The notes: generated from the letters alone by a model not told the origin. 64,000 nt of DNA from Phymorhynchus buccinoides (GCA_017654935.2 CM065706.1:11254137-11318136); one strand, 5' to 3'; shown: positions 30,433-43,650, counted from the first letter of the stretch. Translations and numbers: made by a program.

Positions 30433-30673
30433 CCCTTTCACCGCCAGCCATTTTTGAGCCAAAAGTTTCCATTAAACTTTTCTTGGCTACAGAAAAAGAT
30501 TTTGTCTGCAATATTGTGGGATTTCTCTATGACACATTTAGAATAGGGTCAATCCTTGCTACCCAAATTTAGGAACACAATATAATTGAATAATAGACCC
30601 TGATTTCAAGGGTTTTAATGACATTGGTGTAAAATGATTGTGGTGCAAAAACTCGACATTGGCGGTGAAAGGG
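30433..30673. mobile_element. piggyBac-like MITE
   Basis: Begins CCCTTTCACCGCCAG and ends TTGGCGGTGAAAGGG. TTAA is on the left (30429-30432) and, after one extra T, on the right. In the second contig (52715-52954) the right TTAA is clean, so the extra T here is probably a homopolymer error. Confidence 0.82.
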
Positions 30674-30844
30674 TTTAAATTGATTTACATCCAATTTGTT
30701 GTAGTGACTTTAAGATGAAAGCAGTCACTGCAGACATAATGTGATTTCACATCATTGTGTAAAATTTAGTTGTGCTATTATTTGTAGTTACTGAGAAAAT
30801 TGCCATGAAAAAGTTTTTAGCTCGTTCGCATCGCGATTTTGATT

Positions 30845-31215
30845 TATTAAAAGAATTCACAAATCACCACAGCCATACACACAAACAAAACATACATAAA
30901 CAAAAGGAGAATTGAAAGAAGATTACGGGTTTTTACTTCAGGTTTAGACATAGGGAAGTGGTAGATCAGACTTTTTTAAATATATAGACTTTATATAGAA
31001 AAACTCTCTACACCGATTGGTTTCCCCACAGCAAACCAGTACGTAAGCAAAGTCAGAGGCAAAATTGTGGTCTGAGAGAGCGAAGCGAGTTTTTTTTAGA
31101 AGTGACCAAGGTATGGTGTGCGCACAGATTTTCTTCGCTTGAAGCAAATGCATCAAATTGACAGCTATCTATTAATTCCGCACATATATGGCTGGAACGA
31201 CTTGAATTAGTTAAT
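30845..31215. repeat. Dispersed repeat (as 19155-19515)
   Basis: Closely similar to 19155-19515 over its length. A CA run (31240-31332) follows directly. Confidence 0.6.
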
Positions 31216-31238
31216 GAGATGGCAGTCACACACACCTT

Positions 31239-31269
<31 letters not shown>

Positions 31270-31291
31270 ACACACACAGCACACGCACGTC

Positions 31292-31334
<43 letters not shown>

Positions 31335-31885
31335 AATTTTCAGTACATAGACGAGACTTCACATGTCAAAAATATGGCAGGAGGGTTCAGACGTTCGCTT
31401 GTCACTTCAATGCGTTTGAATCTCAGCTAGTCCCTTTCTTTCCACTTTGGCGGAACTGAATGCCGAGTCTTTCAGATGGGGACTTAAAGCAAGTCTGACA
31501 TGTGCGTGTTCACATGTAAAAAAACAACAAAAACACCCACAGCAGTTAAAGGTCAGTAAGAGCAATTAGAGTCCTGCTGCCTGGTATGATCCAAATTGGC
31601 AGCAAAGGTTTCCCCAAATCCACCCTCCCCACCCCCCTCATCTTCTCTCCACCCAGCCACCCCCCACCACCCTTGTCGAGAAAACAAAGGTGCTGCTGAC
31701 TAGCAGCGATGCCGCTCTCCAGCCTGAATTTCACAGATGAGTCTCTGTGATGAGAAATGATACCGACAAACCACTATTCTTCTTCGTCTGCATTCCCAGG
31801 CCATATGGCGATGATGGGCAATGTACGTATGTGTCCACTTTTCAGTTTTCAACGGTCTCTCCGCTGCATTATGCCTACACATTCG

Positions 31886-32400
31886 CAGACCTGTTTTCCC
31901 TACGGATTTGTCCGTAATTATTACGTTTTGAGACCTCCAATTACGCTATTACAGTCAGCAACAAAAAAATCTGCATTTCCGCTGAACGAGTGCGGGAAAA
32001 AAAAAAGAAATAAATGAAAGAAGGCATGGCGTTTGAACCGTACTCGCTACTGTGTCGTCTGCTATCAAAGGTATCACTTCGAGTGATGTCCCTTGAATGA
32101 ATACTTCCGGTTTATTTCTCCATGCCGCCGACTCTGATCCTGATCGGACGCCAAAGAAAGAAGCGAGGTCCCCCATCCTGCCTCAACGCAACACCAAAAT
32201 TTCGGCAGTTGTTGAAGTTGGGTTTTGATGGGAAGTTGCAGCGTGCGTGTAAGCACACCCCCCCCCCCCCACCCCCCCTCCCGCTGAACAAAAGGTTTGA
32301 TGGCAGCGATAAATTCTGGTGGAAGGATTTCTCTGCCAGAAAAAATTACTAATTTCAGAGCTTGGGATTACTGACTGAAGATTTTGGGTAAACAGGTCTG
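31886..32400 (+). mobile_element. hAT-like MITE
   Basis: 515 bp with ends CAGACCTGTTTTCCC and GGGTAAACAGGTCTG, the same terminal family as the 6043-6749 element. CATTCG lies on both sides. The leader part matches 894-1150. There is no finger exon here; the frame at 32122-32352 has no recognised domain. Confidence 0.75.
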
Positions 32401-33360
32401 CATTCGGAGAAGCTCAAAGTAGAAACTTAATTGTAAGATTTTGTTTTTAAAAGCTAGGAGAATGGGCCAGCAAACCAGAAAGATAGTAGATGACAGAAGG
32501 CAAAGGGGAAAGGCAGAGTCAAAAGAGAGTGACAGATTAGAGGAAGTCCCATGATCCTTTCCCCACTCTTGTCTTCCAGCTCATTGACGTTGAGTATGAG
32601 GTTAATGCGTGTGTAATGGGGGTGGGGTGAGGAGGGCGGGGGTAGGGAGGGGGGGGGGGGGTCGGGAGGGATGGGGGTGAGGGGCGGTGAGTGTGTAAGT
32701 GTGTTGTGTTATGATTATATATGCAATGCATTCTCTAATGTATTCCAATTTTCATAGAGATGTATGGTGAGGATACGTGAACCAGTCTGTTAGAAATGTC
32801 TGTACGAATGGCGAGTGAAAAGCGCATTGAGTTGCTCAGCAAGATTGTGCGCCTATATAAGCATTATTAATTATTATTTTAAGTTACAAGCTCTAGAACT
32901 TCTAGAAGGTGGGGGAACTATTTGTACAACCCCAACCCCAACCCACAGCGGAAGCACTTGATCACCAGTAGTCACCTTGTGTTGTCTTGTAGTCGGTAAG
33001 ATACATGGACCATCAATTAGTGATGTGGATGTGTCCAGGCATGTCAATCTTCAGAACATTCTCTGAATTCAGAGAAAAGTGGATGTGGAAAAGTCAAATG
33101 ACAGAGGGGGTTTTAAGCTTCAGGAGATGCTCTTTTCCCTAATTTTAACAGTTTTATAGATTCATCTTAAAGAGAAATGCCCCCTGATCTCCACGAAGGG
33201 CGTTTTACCCCTTGACCACACCAAGAGACAACATCTTATGAACCCAAAGAATATTTTCAGAGAAAAATGCTTTTTCCCCCCATTGCCATGCCTGTACAGT
33301 GTGCGTGCGTTTTTGTGTGTTTGATTTTTTTGGGGAGGAAACTGCTTTTTGTGTCAATTG
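32401..33360. other. Non-coding, repeat-derived
   Basis: Holds a reverse-oriented copy of the 21460-21640 block, a G-rich run (32630-32700) and a LINE-like tail near 32820-32870 (AGCGCATTGAGTTGCTCAGC). No gene seen. Confidence 0.45.
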
Positions 33361-33379
33361 TTTTGGCTTCCTATTTATC

Positions 33380-33406
33380 TCTCTCTGTCTGTCTGTCTGT
33401 CTGTCC

Positions 33407-33455
<49 letters not shown>

Positions 33456-33457
33456 AT

Positions 33458-33516
<59 letters not shown>

Positions 33517-33557
33517 CTTCTCTCTCTCTCTCTCTCTCTCCGCTCTCTCTCTCTCTC
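33380..33557. repeat. (CTGT)n/(CT)n microsatellite
   Basis: CTGT run followed by CT runs. The allele in the second contig (55622-55792) differs in length and interruptions. Confidence 0.95.
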
Positions 33558-33688
33558 ACTGCACTGCCTTCCTCAGTCAGTCAATCGAACAATCAGAGAT
33601 CATTTATTGATTTATTAGATTGTTTTAACAAATTTATATTATCAAGTTTATAATTAAAAATGTACAAACAAACCAACCAACCGTTTAA

Positions 33689-33752
33689 CCCTTTCACAGC
33701 CAAAGTCGCATTTTAGCACCACAGTGATTTAGCACCAATATCATTAAAAGGC
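33689..33752. mobile_element. Truncated piggyBac-like MITE
   Basis: TTAA then CCCTTTCACAGCCAAAGTCG, but only the first 64 bp. It stops at GGCATCGAAGG, where the dispersed repeat 33752-34140 begins. Confidence 0.7.
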
Positions 33753-34140
33753 ATCGAAGGTGCTGATGGGACCCAGGGATGCACCAGCCACGCCTGCCCT
33801 ATCAACGCGAGAGCAGCCCTGCCCCAGCCTTGGAAGTCCGTGTTGTGTTACTGGGGAGCAGGCACACACGGGACATTCCATTAAGCATACAAGGCACATA
33901 GCTACTCCCGGCTTGGTGACCATCGGATATGATACAAAGGAGTCCTTGCGAAATGTCCCCATGGGTGTACCAGCCCATTTTTTCATGACTGCAGAGCCCA
34001 CCGGCAAAAGACACCCACTCAGAAACCAGAACGCATCCAACAGCCCCCAAAAGGACAGGCGAGGCCAGTGCATCCCTAGACAAAGCCACAGGCTCCAGCC
34101 TTACGGACTTATATGCCTCCGAAGAGAGTTCCAGAATGTG
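33752..34140. repeat. Dispersed repeat (as 20220-20640)
   Basis: Starts GAAGGTGCTGATGGGACCCA and ends near CCAGAATGTGACAGAAAG. Its left edge coincides with the break in the piggyBac-like MITE, so it either inserted there or joined by deletion. Confidence 0.65.
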
Positions 34141-34460
34141 ACAGAAAGAAAAAAAACACAAGCAAAAAAAACAAAGAAACATACACAAACGAATTTAGAT
34201 CCTTTGCGATCGTAGATCGTCAAAGGACAACAAACAGCAACATGACAACGAATTTAGACTCCTTTGAGATCGTACAGTCTTGGGCCACTTGTTTGTGTCG
34301 TTTTAGGTTGGACAGCATGACTGCACAAAATCATGAGTGTACTTTTAAAAAAATCACAGAAAATCAGTTAATTGATTGATCGCCTTAGCATTTGGGGTGG
34401 TGATAATTCACTGTCTATACTCCACGGATCTTCTAAGAATTATGTCTTAGGTGGCTATGA

Positions 34461-35458
34461 TGACGTCATAATGACGTCAGCGTGTACGTCCTGTAAAAAT
34501 CAGAGGCAGTCCTAAATTTTGATCATTAAAACACAGCCCCCTCACCGTTTTCTTTTCAACAGAAGTCAGCCGTTTTTGATCAAATTTAGATCTGGACTCT
34601 ATGTCAGTCACAGTGATTGTTTTCCTTCCCTTTAATCTCGTGACTGCAAATTATTGAATCTTGACCATGTCTGTGGGGATATACAGAAAGATTCAGGTTT
34701 TCACCCAGCATGCAGATACACAGCCCATTGTTCATATTTTAATCGACAAACACCATAGGATCTATTAATGGGCTAGAAAACAGCTTACCAGAGCCTCAAA
34801 GTTACCACTTGGTTTGAATATGGCTTGACGTGTGCTAGTAAGACTTCTTTATCGGCTCTTCTCCTGACACACACATGCTGAGTTTTGTCAACTTTTATCT
34901 TGGTTTCATTAGTAAAGGTTACTTGGTCCCATCCTCCTTCCACACTTTACCACTTCTCCTCCTTGACATATACTAGCCGTTTATTTCCGTTGATCTCCTT
35001 CATAACCATGTTCTTTCAAACTCATCACTTTTGGAACCATTGTTATTTGGGAATTTTTCCGACATTTGACTAAAAATATTGTCTTGCCTTGCAATTGCTA
35101 TAACTGTAGGTTATATATGTCACAGACCCTCTGGAAGTTTTGGGTACAAGTTTGAAAATTGAACTTTCGATTTCTATGGTAGAAGTTTCCTTGTGCCAAT
35201 GAGGGGCATGCCTTCACCTTCATCATGTGTTGAAGAACAAAAAATCAAATTGAACACTGTTGTGTGGCCTATTTCCCATTATTTGGCTATATTAAATACT
35301 TTCACTGCATTTCTATGTTGATGATACAATCATTCTTTTGAGTCTACTGAAAAATGACTGTCTCTGCGACTCGTGTTATTTCCACTGCCCTGGAAGAAAA
35401 TCTACTGAATGACAGGGTTTAAGAAATGACGTCATGAAAGTAGACTGATATGACGTCA
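34461..35458. promoter_or_regulatory. Four perfect TGACGTCA (CRE-type) palindromes
   Basis: TGACGTCA at 34461, 34472, 35427 and 35451, as two pairs (11 and 24 bp apart) about 1 kb from each other. Conserved in the second contig at 56688, 56699, 57653 and 57677. TGACGTCA is the full CREB/ATF site. No gene start is recognised nearby, so function is speculative. Confidence 0.4.
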
Positions 35459-36276
35459 TTATTGAAGCTCCAACTGATATCAACAGGCCCCACACTTTTC
35501 ACAATCTTGTCTGAAAGTTAGGACTTGATCACAAGAGAAGCAGGCATAACCGGAAACGACACAAATATGTGGACAGGGACTGTAGATAGGCAAAGGACAA
35601 AAAGTAACAACAACAAAAGAAAGAGAGAGAGCGAAAAGAAAAGTGTAACAAATCGTACGGCAGCAAAGCATCTATCTAGACTAACATACAAAAATACAAA
35701 AAAAAACACCCCCCCCCCCCCTCCCATAATTTTCACAACCCAAATGATACATCAAAATGCTGTTCACTCTCATGAACTAATCAAATATATATATATATAT
35801 ATATACCACAACATAGCACAACGACATGCATCAGTCCATTTAATGTTACGCAAGATATCCTTCCAAACTTGTTAGCCAATAGATGATTTTCGGAAAAAAA
35901 CACCTAGGGGAGAGCACTTTGTGAAAATTAGAGTTGTTTACCTCCATTACTTGGTCAAATACCATAGCGACAATGCAACAATGGCGTCGAAGCTTGAAAC
36001 CGCAGGATGCGAGTCAGCGACTTGCAAACATTTTGTAGAAAAATAAGGGGTGGCCAGTTGCTACAAAGTGATAGAACTTGCAAACTGTGACGTAAAAATA
36101 TAAATGACATCAATTTCAGAATGACGCACTGCGTTCTACATGCTGTGTGTCTCCTCAAACACAAGAAGCGAGGGCTTTACCCTGATGGCAGAGTAACTTC
36201 CCCTGTTTGACTGATTGAATTAGGCAAGATAACTCGCCATGAAATTGCTCCCCTTAATTATTTCCGAGCAGTTCCT
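35459..36276. other. Non-coding, with one stray satellite monomer
   Basis: Poly-C and (AT)n runs near 35708 and 35785. A diverged single monomer of the following satellite lies at 35804-35880 (CACAACGACATGCATCAGTC...CAAGATATCCTTCCAAAC). Confidence 0.6.
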
Positions 36277-37804
36277 ATTACAACAGACCACAGCATAACA
36301 CAATGACACGCATCAATCCGTCTAATGCCATGCAAGATGTCCTTCCAAACGTCTCGGCCAATTACAACAGACCACAGCATAACACAACGACACGCATCAG
36401 TCCATCTAATGCCGCACAAGATGTCCTTCCAAACGTCTCGGCCAATTACAACAGACCACAGCATAACACAACGACACGCATCAGTCCATCTAATGCCGCA
36501 CAAGATGTCCTTCTTCCGAACATCTCGGCCAATTACAACAGACCACAGCATAACACAACGACACGCATCAGTCCATCTAATGCTGTGCAAGATGTCCTTC
36601 CAAACGTCTCAGCCAATTACAACAGACCACAGCATAACACAACGACACGCATCAGTCCATCTAATGCTGTGCAAGATGTCCTTCCAAACGTCTCAGCCAA
36701 TTACAACAGACCACAGCATAACACAACGACACGCATCAGTCCATCTAATGCCGCACAAGATGTCCTTCCAAACGTCTCGGCCAATTACAACAGACCACAG
36801 CATAACACAACGACACACATCAGTCCATCTAATGCCGCACAAGATGTCCTTCTTCCGAACATCTCGGCCAATTACAACAGACCACAGCATAACACAACGA
36901 CACGCATCAGTCCATCTAATGCCGCACAAGATGTCCTTCCAAACGTCTCAGCCAATTACAACAGACCACAGCATAACACAACGACACGCATCAGTCCATC
37001 TAATGCTGTGCAAGATGTCCTTCCAAACGTCTCAGCCAATTACAACAGACCACAGCATAACACAACGACACGCATCAGTCCATCTAATGCTGTGCAAGAT
37101 GTCCTTCCAAACGTCTCAGCCAATTACAACAGACCACAGCATAACACAACGACACGCATCAGTCCATCTAATGCCGCACAAGATGTCCTTCCAAACGTCT
37201 CGGCCAATTACAACAGACCACAGCATAACACAACGACACACATCAGTCCATCTAATGCCGCACAAGATGTCCTTCTTCCGAACATCTCGGCCAATTACAA
37301 CAGACCACAGCATAACACAACGACACGCATCAGTCCATCTAATGCCGCACAAGATGTCCTTCTTCCGAACATCTCGGCCAATTACAACAGACCACAGCAT
37401 AACACAACGACACGCATCAGTCCATCTAATGCCGCACAAGATGTCCTTCCAAACGTCTCGGCCAATTACAACAGACCACAGCATAACACAACGACACGCA
37501 TCAGTCCATCTAATGCCGCACAAGATGTCCTTCCAAACGTCTCGGCCAATTACAACAGACCACAGCATAACACAACGACACGCATCAGTCCATCTAATGC
37601 CGCACAAGATGTCCTTCCAAACGTCTCAGCCAATTACAACAGACCACAGCATAACACAACGACACACATCAGTCCATCTAATGCCGCACAAGATGTCCTT
37701 CTTCCGAACATCTCGGCCAATTACAACAGACCACAGCATAACACAACGACACGCATCAGTCCATCTAATGCCGCACAAGATGTCCTTCCAAACGTCTCGG
37801 CCAG
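36277..37804. repeat. 84/87-bp satellite, 18 units
   Basis: The monomer ATTACAACAGACCACAGCAT...GTCTCGGCCA is 84 bp. Some units are 87 bp because CTTCCAAACGTCTC becomes CTTCTTCCGAACATCTC. Both lengths are multiples of three, so two + frames stay open for about 500 codons and the minus strand is partly open. No signal peptide, no Met context and no splice evidence, so I treat it as satellite DNA rather than a gene. The unit order is the same in the second contig. Confidence 0.9.
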
Positions 37805-38500
37805 TTAAATTGAATTATGTCAGGCAATACAGATTTAAGTCTCTGTGCTATGCATGATGCTCCAATTTTATATGAAGTATTTAGAAGAGTAATTGGCCTC
37901 CAGTTATTCAAGTATTTTTTCCCCTTTCCTTCTTTAGGGATACAGGTGATAATCCCTTGTTTTTGACTAATTGACAGTTCCCCCTTTGCAAAACTCTCAT
38001 TTAGACAGCGTACCAAAAACATTCCTAAATCACACCAAAAAACCTTAAAAAATTCAGTAGTAAATCCATCTGAGCTGGGACTTTTGTTATTTTGCATTTG
38101 TTTTAAAGAATCAAGGGCTTCGGTCCACGTGATAGGGCCTTCTATAGATACACTAGCCTCTTCGGATAACTTTGGTCCATCCAGTATTGCTGATAAATCT
38201 ATATTTCTAATATTACATTCTCTTGATTCATATAGGTTCTCGTAAAAAGTTTGTACCTCTTTATTTATTCTCGATTGTTCTGTTAAAATTTCACCTTGAT
38301 CAGATTCTATACAATATAGAGACTTTTCAACAAAATTCCTTTTTTCCAAATTACAAAAATATTTAGAGCTTTTCCCCCCATCTTGAATCCATTTAGCCTT
38401 CGATCTGATAATCATACCGTTCACTTTTTTCTTTCTTAAATCTTCAAGTAATTGTTTTTTCTCTTCTAGTGTTTGTATGTTATTATAATTTACATCTTTT
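37805..38500 (-). pseudogene. LINE ORF2 fragment (L1/Tx1-like), cut by satellite and gap
   Basis: Minus-strand frame with SKAKWIQDGGKSSKYFCNLE, NNKSPSSDGFTTEFFK and LNNWRPITLLNTSYKI, the linker and first reverse transcriptase motifs of L1-like LINEs. It stops after RLKSVLPDIIQFN where the satellite begins, so the catalytic YADD core is missing. On the other side it enters the 500-N gap. The complete version of this fragment is at 60032-60840. Confidence 0.85.
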
Positions 38501-39000
38501 NNNNNNNNNNNNNNNNNNNNNNNNNNNNNNNNNNNNNNNNNNNNNNNNNNNNNNNNNNNNNNNNNNNNNNNNNNNNNNNNNNNNNNNNNNNNNNNNNNNN
38601 NNNNNNNNNNNNNNNNNNNNNNNNNNNNNNNNNNNNNNNNNNNNNNNNNNNNNNNNNNNNNNNNNNNNNNNNNNNNNNNNNNNNNNNNNNNNNNNNNNNN
38701 NNNNNNNNNNNNNNNNNNNNNNNNNNNNNNNNNNNNNNNNNNNNNNNNNNNNNNNNNNNNNNNNNNNNNNNNNNNNNNNNNNNNNNNNNNNNNNNNNNNN
38801 NNNNNNNNNNNNNNNNNNNNNNNNNNNNNNNNNNNNNNNNNNNNNNNNNNNNNNNNNNNNNNNNNNNNNNNNNNNNNNNNNNNNNNNNNNNNNNNNNNNN
38901 NNNNNNNNNNNNNNNNNNNNNNNNNNNNNNNNNNNNNNNNNNNNNNNNNNNNNNNNNNNNNNNNNNNNNNNNNNNNNNNNNNNNNNNNNNNNNNNNNNNN
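38501..39000. other. Assembly gap of exactly 500 N
   Basis: Scaffold placeholder between the two contigs whose ends overlap. The long ORFs reported across it by translation are not real. Confidence 0.99.
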
Positions 39001-39372
39001 CTTTTTTTTTTTTGAGAAGGTAAACAAAAGAAAACACGCAGACACCCCCTCGCTTCTCCGAAATCGGAATGTGTAGGGCTGTACGCCAGCGGGCTGAGAC
39101 CAGCAGTGAAAACTTTGGTACTTTATTAGTCATAGAGCAGTCTCTGTGGAAATCGGGTGCTCTCACACTGGAGAGCACGTCGCAGCCAGAGGCGCGCGCC
39201 ACCCAATTTTTTGTTTTTTTTGCATGCAATTTTTGTGACTGACGAGGAAGGAAAACAGAGGTGGGTGTAATTTAGACAGAATGACAAAAGAAAAAACTTC
39301 ACTGTCACAAGTCAGTCCGTGTATCGACAAACTAAGGAGGATTCCTCCAAAGTATCTTTACTGTTGTGTGAT

Positions 39373-40269
39373 TTTTTTTTGCTGTCCCATCTTCTTGGCC
39401 ACACAGTGGCGTTGCTCCTACGCCGCTCATCTCGAATCCCAATTCACAGCCACACCCCGGCTTGTTCAGGTCACAGAATGATGAGAATCCGAGACCAGCA
39501 GTCCAAGAGAAGCGAATCTATGTTAGGCCGTCAGCAGGCAACCAACCGAGGAGACACTGCACTTCTGCTGAGTCACTTCGCGGTTTAGTTCAGCGGAGCC
39601 TGTTCAGGACACCATCTACTAAAAGGCCCCCCTATTGACGACACTTTTCTCTTAGTCGCGGAGACAGCGTGAATGGAGGTTCTCCTCCCAGGGCGCCACC
39701 ACTGGGACCGTTCCACCGACTGCTCCCCAGAAACATACTGATCCCTATGATTTTGACCCGAATGCGCCAAGGGATAGACTGGATTGAAAACAGAAACTTA
39801 GGTTAACATGAGTGCAGGACATTGCAAAAGCAACATAATTGGAGACATGTGATCTTTTTTAATGAATTGATGGAAATGAGGCGGATGACTATGAGGATGA
39901 TGCTGTGGAGTTCCGTATCGGTCTGAGAGACTGCATGACAGGGCTGTGGTATTCTTACGCTTCCTTTCATAATGATATCCCTCCCGGCATTAACCAAGGG
40001 CCTCGAGAACAACCAGACACCTGCAGTGTTTGTCTTGAAATTAGAGCAACACTCTCCTTATAGTAATCATCTTTTCTATTCTGCTAATCGCATCCGTTAA
40101 GCGGGTGAAACTCGACTGTGTGGTTTCAATCTTCCCATTGAGCCCATAGCCACTCACTATGTGTAGGAGTCGGTCCAGGACCGAAAAAACCCTCGCCTTT
40201 GATGGGATTCGAGCCTGTGACCTCCCAGCCAGTAGTCCGTGATGTTAACCACTACGCCACAGCGGCTGG
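39373..40269 (-). mobile_element. Long tRNA-headed retroposon, second copy
   Basis: Counterpart of 17203-18043 with the same TGTTGTGTGAT flanks (39362-39372, 40270-40280). About 56 bp longer because of scattered small insertions. Confidence 0.85.
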
Positions 40270-40274
40270 TGTTG

Positions 40275-41405
40275 TGTGATATTTTGACTCATTCAACACT
40301 GGCCGATTGCTTCCTTTCACAACCGTTTACCACGAGAGTACGCGATAGCGTACATCGTTTTTAGCCGTTCACACTTCACGACTCGGCGAACCCATGCAAG
40401 CCAAACTGGTATAAAAGGCATTCCTCTACGGTCCCTTAATAGTTTTAAACCAATGAAATGACTTCTAGTCTATTTTAACTCATTCTTTGCTGGCCGATTG
40501 CTTCCCTTTAAAACCGTTCAATACTGTCGTACGCTATAGCGTACACAGCGTACAAAGCGTTCAACATTTCACAACCCCGGGAAGCCTGGCAACCCAAACT
40601 GGTATAGAAGTGTTCCTCTACAGTCCCTTAATAGTTTTCAACCAATGAAATCACTTTCCGTCTATTTTTTAGTACCGCAATGAATGAAAACGAATCACTA
40701 CCCCTCTCTTTCTTTGTCTTCTTTGTCATGCTTTTTTAAAAATCTGCTAATAATACAAATTTTACTTTGGAATTATATCATATGCTAGCTTTTATTATTA
40801 TAAAACAAAACCGCACATTTTCAAAACTGTGCGGTTAAGCATTATTTAAAATAATATTTTGTATGTAATGGTGCAAACCTGCCCAGTATGGAACGCTTGT
40901 GTATGTCAGGTACGCTATAGCGTACGATAGTAAAGAGATATCTTATATTGTTTTAAAAACTAGCGGGACTTTGTTTGTGTTGCACTGCCTCTGGGCATTG
41001 CCGCAAGTATGGTTCCCACCATCTTTGTATTTAAAATGTCCCATATGTGTCTGATGACCGAGAGGACGTTAATAAAACACCCATTGTTCATTCATTAATA
41101 AAGAGAGAGCTAAGGACGGCAACGAATTAAAACGAGTTAACTACCCCCCTCTTTGTCTTCTTTGTCATGCTTTTTTTGCAAAACGTCATTAATCGGCTAG
41201 TAATACAAATTTTACTTTGGAACTTTAACAAACTTTTGCTTTTGTTATTATAAATAATGCCACAAGTTTTGTTTGGTTTTCAAAACTGTGCCATTAAGCA
41301 TTCTTTTAAAAATAATTTTTATGTAACGATGCTAACCAGCCTAGTGTTGAATGGTTGTGCGAGACATGCACGCTATCGCATATTCTCGTGTAGAGAGAGT
41401 TAACT
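40275..41405. repeat. Palindrome repeat cluster, second copy
   Basis: Counterpart of 18055-19160. GTACGCTATAGCGTAC at 40529 and 40910. Confidence 0.7.
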
Positions 41406-42316
41406 CATTCACAAATCACTCCAGCCATACGCGCAAACAAAACATACATAAACAAATGGAGAAATGAAAGAAGATTACGGGTTTTTACTTTAGGTTTAGA
41501 CATAGGGAAGTGGTAGATCAGACTTTTTTATATATAGACTTTAGATAAAAAACTCCACACCGATTGGTTTTCCCCACAACAAACCACTACAAAGGCAAAG
41601 TCAGAGGCAAAACTGTGGTCTAAGAGAGCGAAGCGAGTTTTAGAAGTGACCAAGGTATGGTGTGTGCACACAGATGTACTTTCTTTGAAGCAAATGCATT
41701 TAAACTGACAGTTATCTATTAATTCTGGACATAAATTATATGGCCAGAACGACTTGAATGAGTTTCAATAATGATTCGAAAAAATTCAATAATGATTAAT
41801 GATTTATTGGCAACTTGAAAAAATACATAAACAATAATTATTCAATACATGTAGCATAGCACATGACTTTGTGTGCCCTGTTGAGATGTACCGATCAAAC
41901 TAGCCTCTTTGATTGTTGGTTTATAGTGTACTTAGTATGTGGTATTTTGTAACACCACCCCCATTCTTAGTTTTTTTGTTTTTTTCTTCTTTCCTTTTTC
42001 TTGTTTTTTCTTTTTCTTTTTTACTTCTATTGTTTGTTTTGTCTAGTTATAAATTGGTGCATGATGTATTGTTATCTTTGCTTAGTTTATTTTTCTTATT
42101 CTAATTCAAATTGTATTTTTCTCATAGCTTATTCAAGTAATTTCATGATGCAGCCTTATTTTTGTAACTGAAACATTTTTGAGCGCGCTTATAAGCTTAC
42201 AGCTTGTTGTGCTCATACAATAATTTGTGTACTAGGTTAATAAACTTTGTTTAAACCAATGAGTTAATGTCAATACAAGACTGAAGCTTGGCTTTTTTTC
42301 TTCTCCCCACTTTCAG

Positions 42317-42394
42317 GATCCACAGTCTGGGCTCGAAGCGGTCAGCCAACCATCCTGAAGGAAGGGCAGTGATGTACGAAGAGGTCACCTACAG
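42317..42394 (+). CDS. msh6: msh6 exon h, second copy
   Basis: Identical to 20047-20124, with the same acceptor and donor. Most likely the same genomic exon present twice in the assembly. Confidence 0.9.
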
Positions 42395-43650
42395 GTCAGT
42401 GGTTTTATGCCCATTCTGTTTATATATATTAAGAAAATGTCTATAGCGCACATCTTTTTGTTCACTGGAATAGATCAAGCGCGCCACCTAGTGTCGATCT
42501 GGGGCAGAGAATTTTCAATGGAGAAGAAACACCCGAAGGTGCTGATGGGACCCAGAGATGCACCAGCCACGCCTGCCCTAATCAAAACACGAGAAGCAGC
42601 CCTGTACTGGGGAGCAGGCACACACGGGACATTCCATTACAGTATACAAGGCACATAGCTACTCCCGGCTTGGTGACCATCGGATACGATACAGAGGAGT
42701 CCTTGCGAAATGTCCCCATGGGTGTACCAGCCCGTTTTTCATGACTGCAGAGCCCACCGTTTTTTTTTTCCAAAAGACACCCACTCAGAAACCAGAACGC
42801 ATCCAACAGCCCCCAACCAAGGACAGGCGAGGCCAGTGCATCCCTAGACAAAGCCACAGGCTCCCCTCATGGTCTTATATGCCTCAGAAGTTCTTCGAGT
42901 CCCAGAATGTGACCTTATTTCTTAGGTCCTTCCCCAGTCATCCCAAGAGGGGGAAAAATAATGAGAAAGAAACACCCGAAGGTGCCACCTAGTGACGATC
43001 TAGGGCAGATAATTTTCAATGGCTATGTACGGCTTCTTCGCGATTGTGCAAGCGAGGTAGTTTTTGTTGTAGGTGGCGTATGCAAATCAGTACAAAAGTC
43101 AGGGGCAGATACCTTTGAGTGTGAGTCCTCATTTGTATAGCAAGATGATCAACATTGGCAAAAGTAACTGGTAAGCTATGCGTTTTAGCTGCGTTCCTGA
43201 AAATCATGGTTAACTGTAGATTTTTTTTAACACTTCCATGACGGGAACCTCCGATCATAGGTTCAGCAGAACATCTCTATCTGCCGGGAACCTCCAATCA
43301 TAGGTAGAACGGTCTAAGGTACAAAACTCCCTATTATACCAGCGGACTTTTCTTGTTTGATTTTACAGTTCCGTGAAAATAGGGTTTTACGCCCTCTTCG
43401 GCCTTTCGGCCATGTGGGGCATTTGTAAATACAAAGATGGTGGGAACAATACTGGAGGCAATGCCCGGAGGCAGTGCTAAACCAGTAAAGTCCCGATTTT
43501 TTTTTAATCAATACAGATATGTGTAGCAGTAACCACGCCTCGGTTTAAACCTCATCGGCTATGGTACCACCTCAAGTAGTTGTACAATGACAGTTTCTTC
43601 CCCTGAATACCGTTGTTTATATACTGTTGTTGTTGTTGTCTTCTGTACAG

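Noticed and set aside
36303..37857. 501- and 510-codon ORFs as a repetitive secreted protein
   Set aside because: Two overlapping frames and part of the minus strand are equally open, there is no signal peptide, and the monomer has a stray non-coding relative. Satellite DNA explains this better, though selection on frame is left open in the findings.
37765..39229. ORFs spanning the N gap
   Set aside because: They are translated through 500 unknown bases. Only the LINE part before the gap is real.
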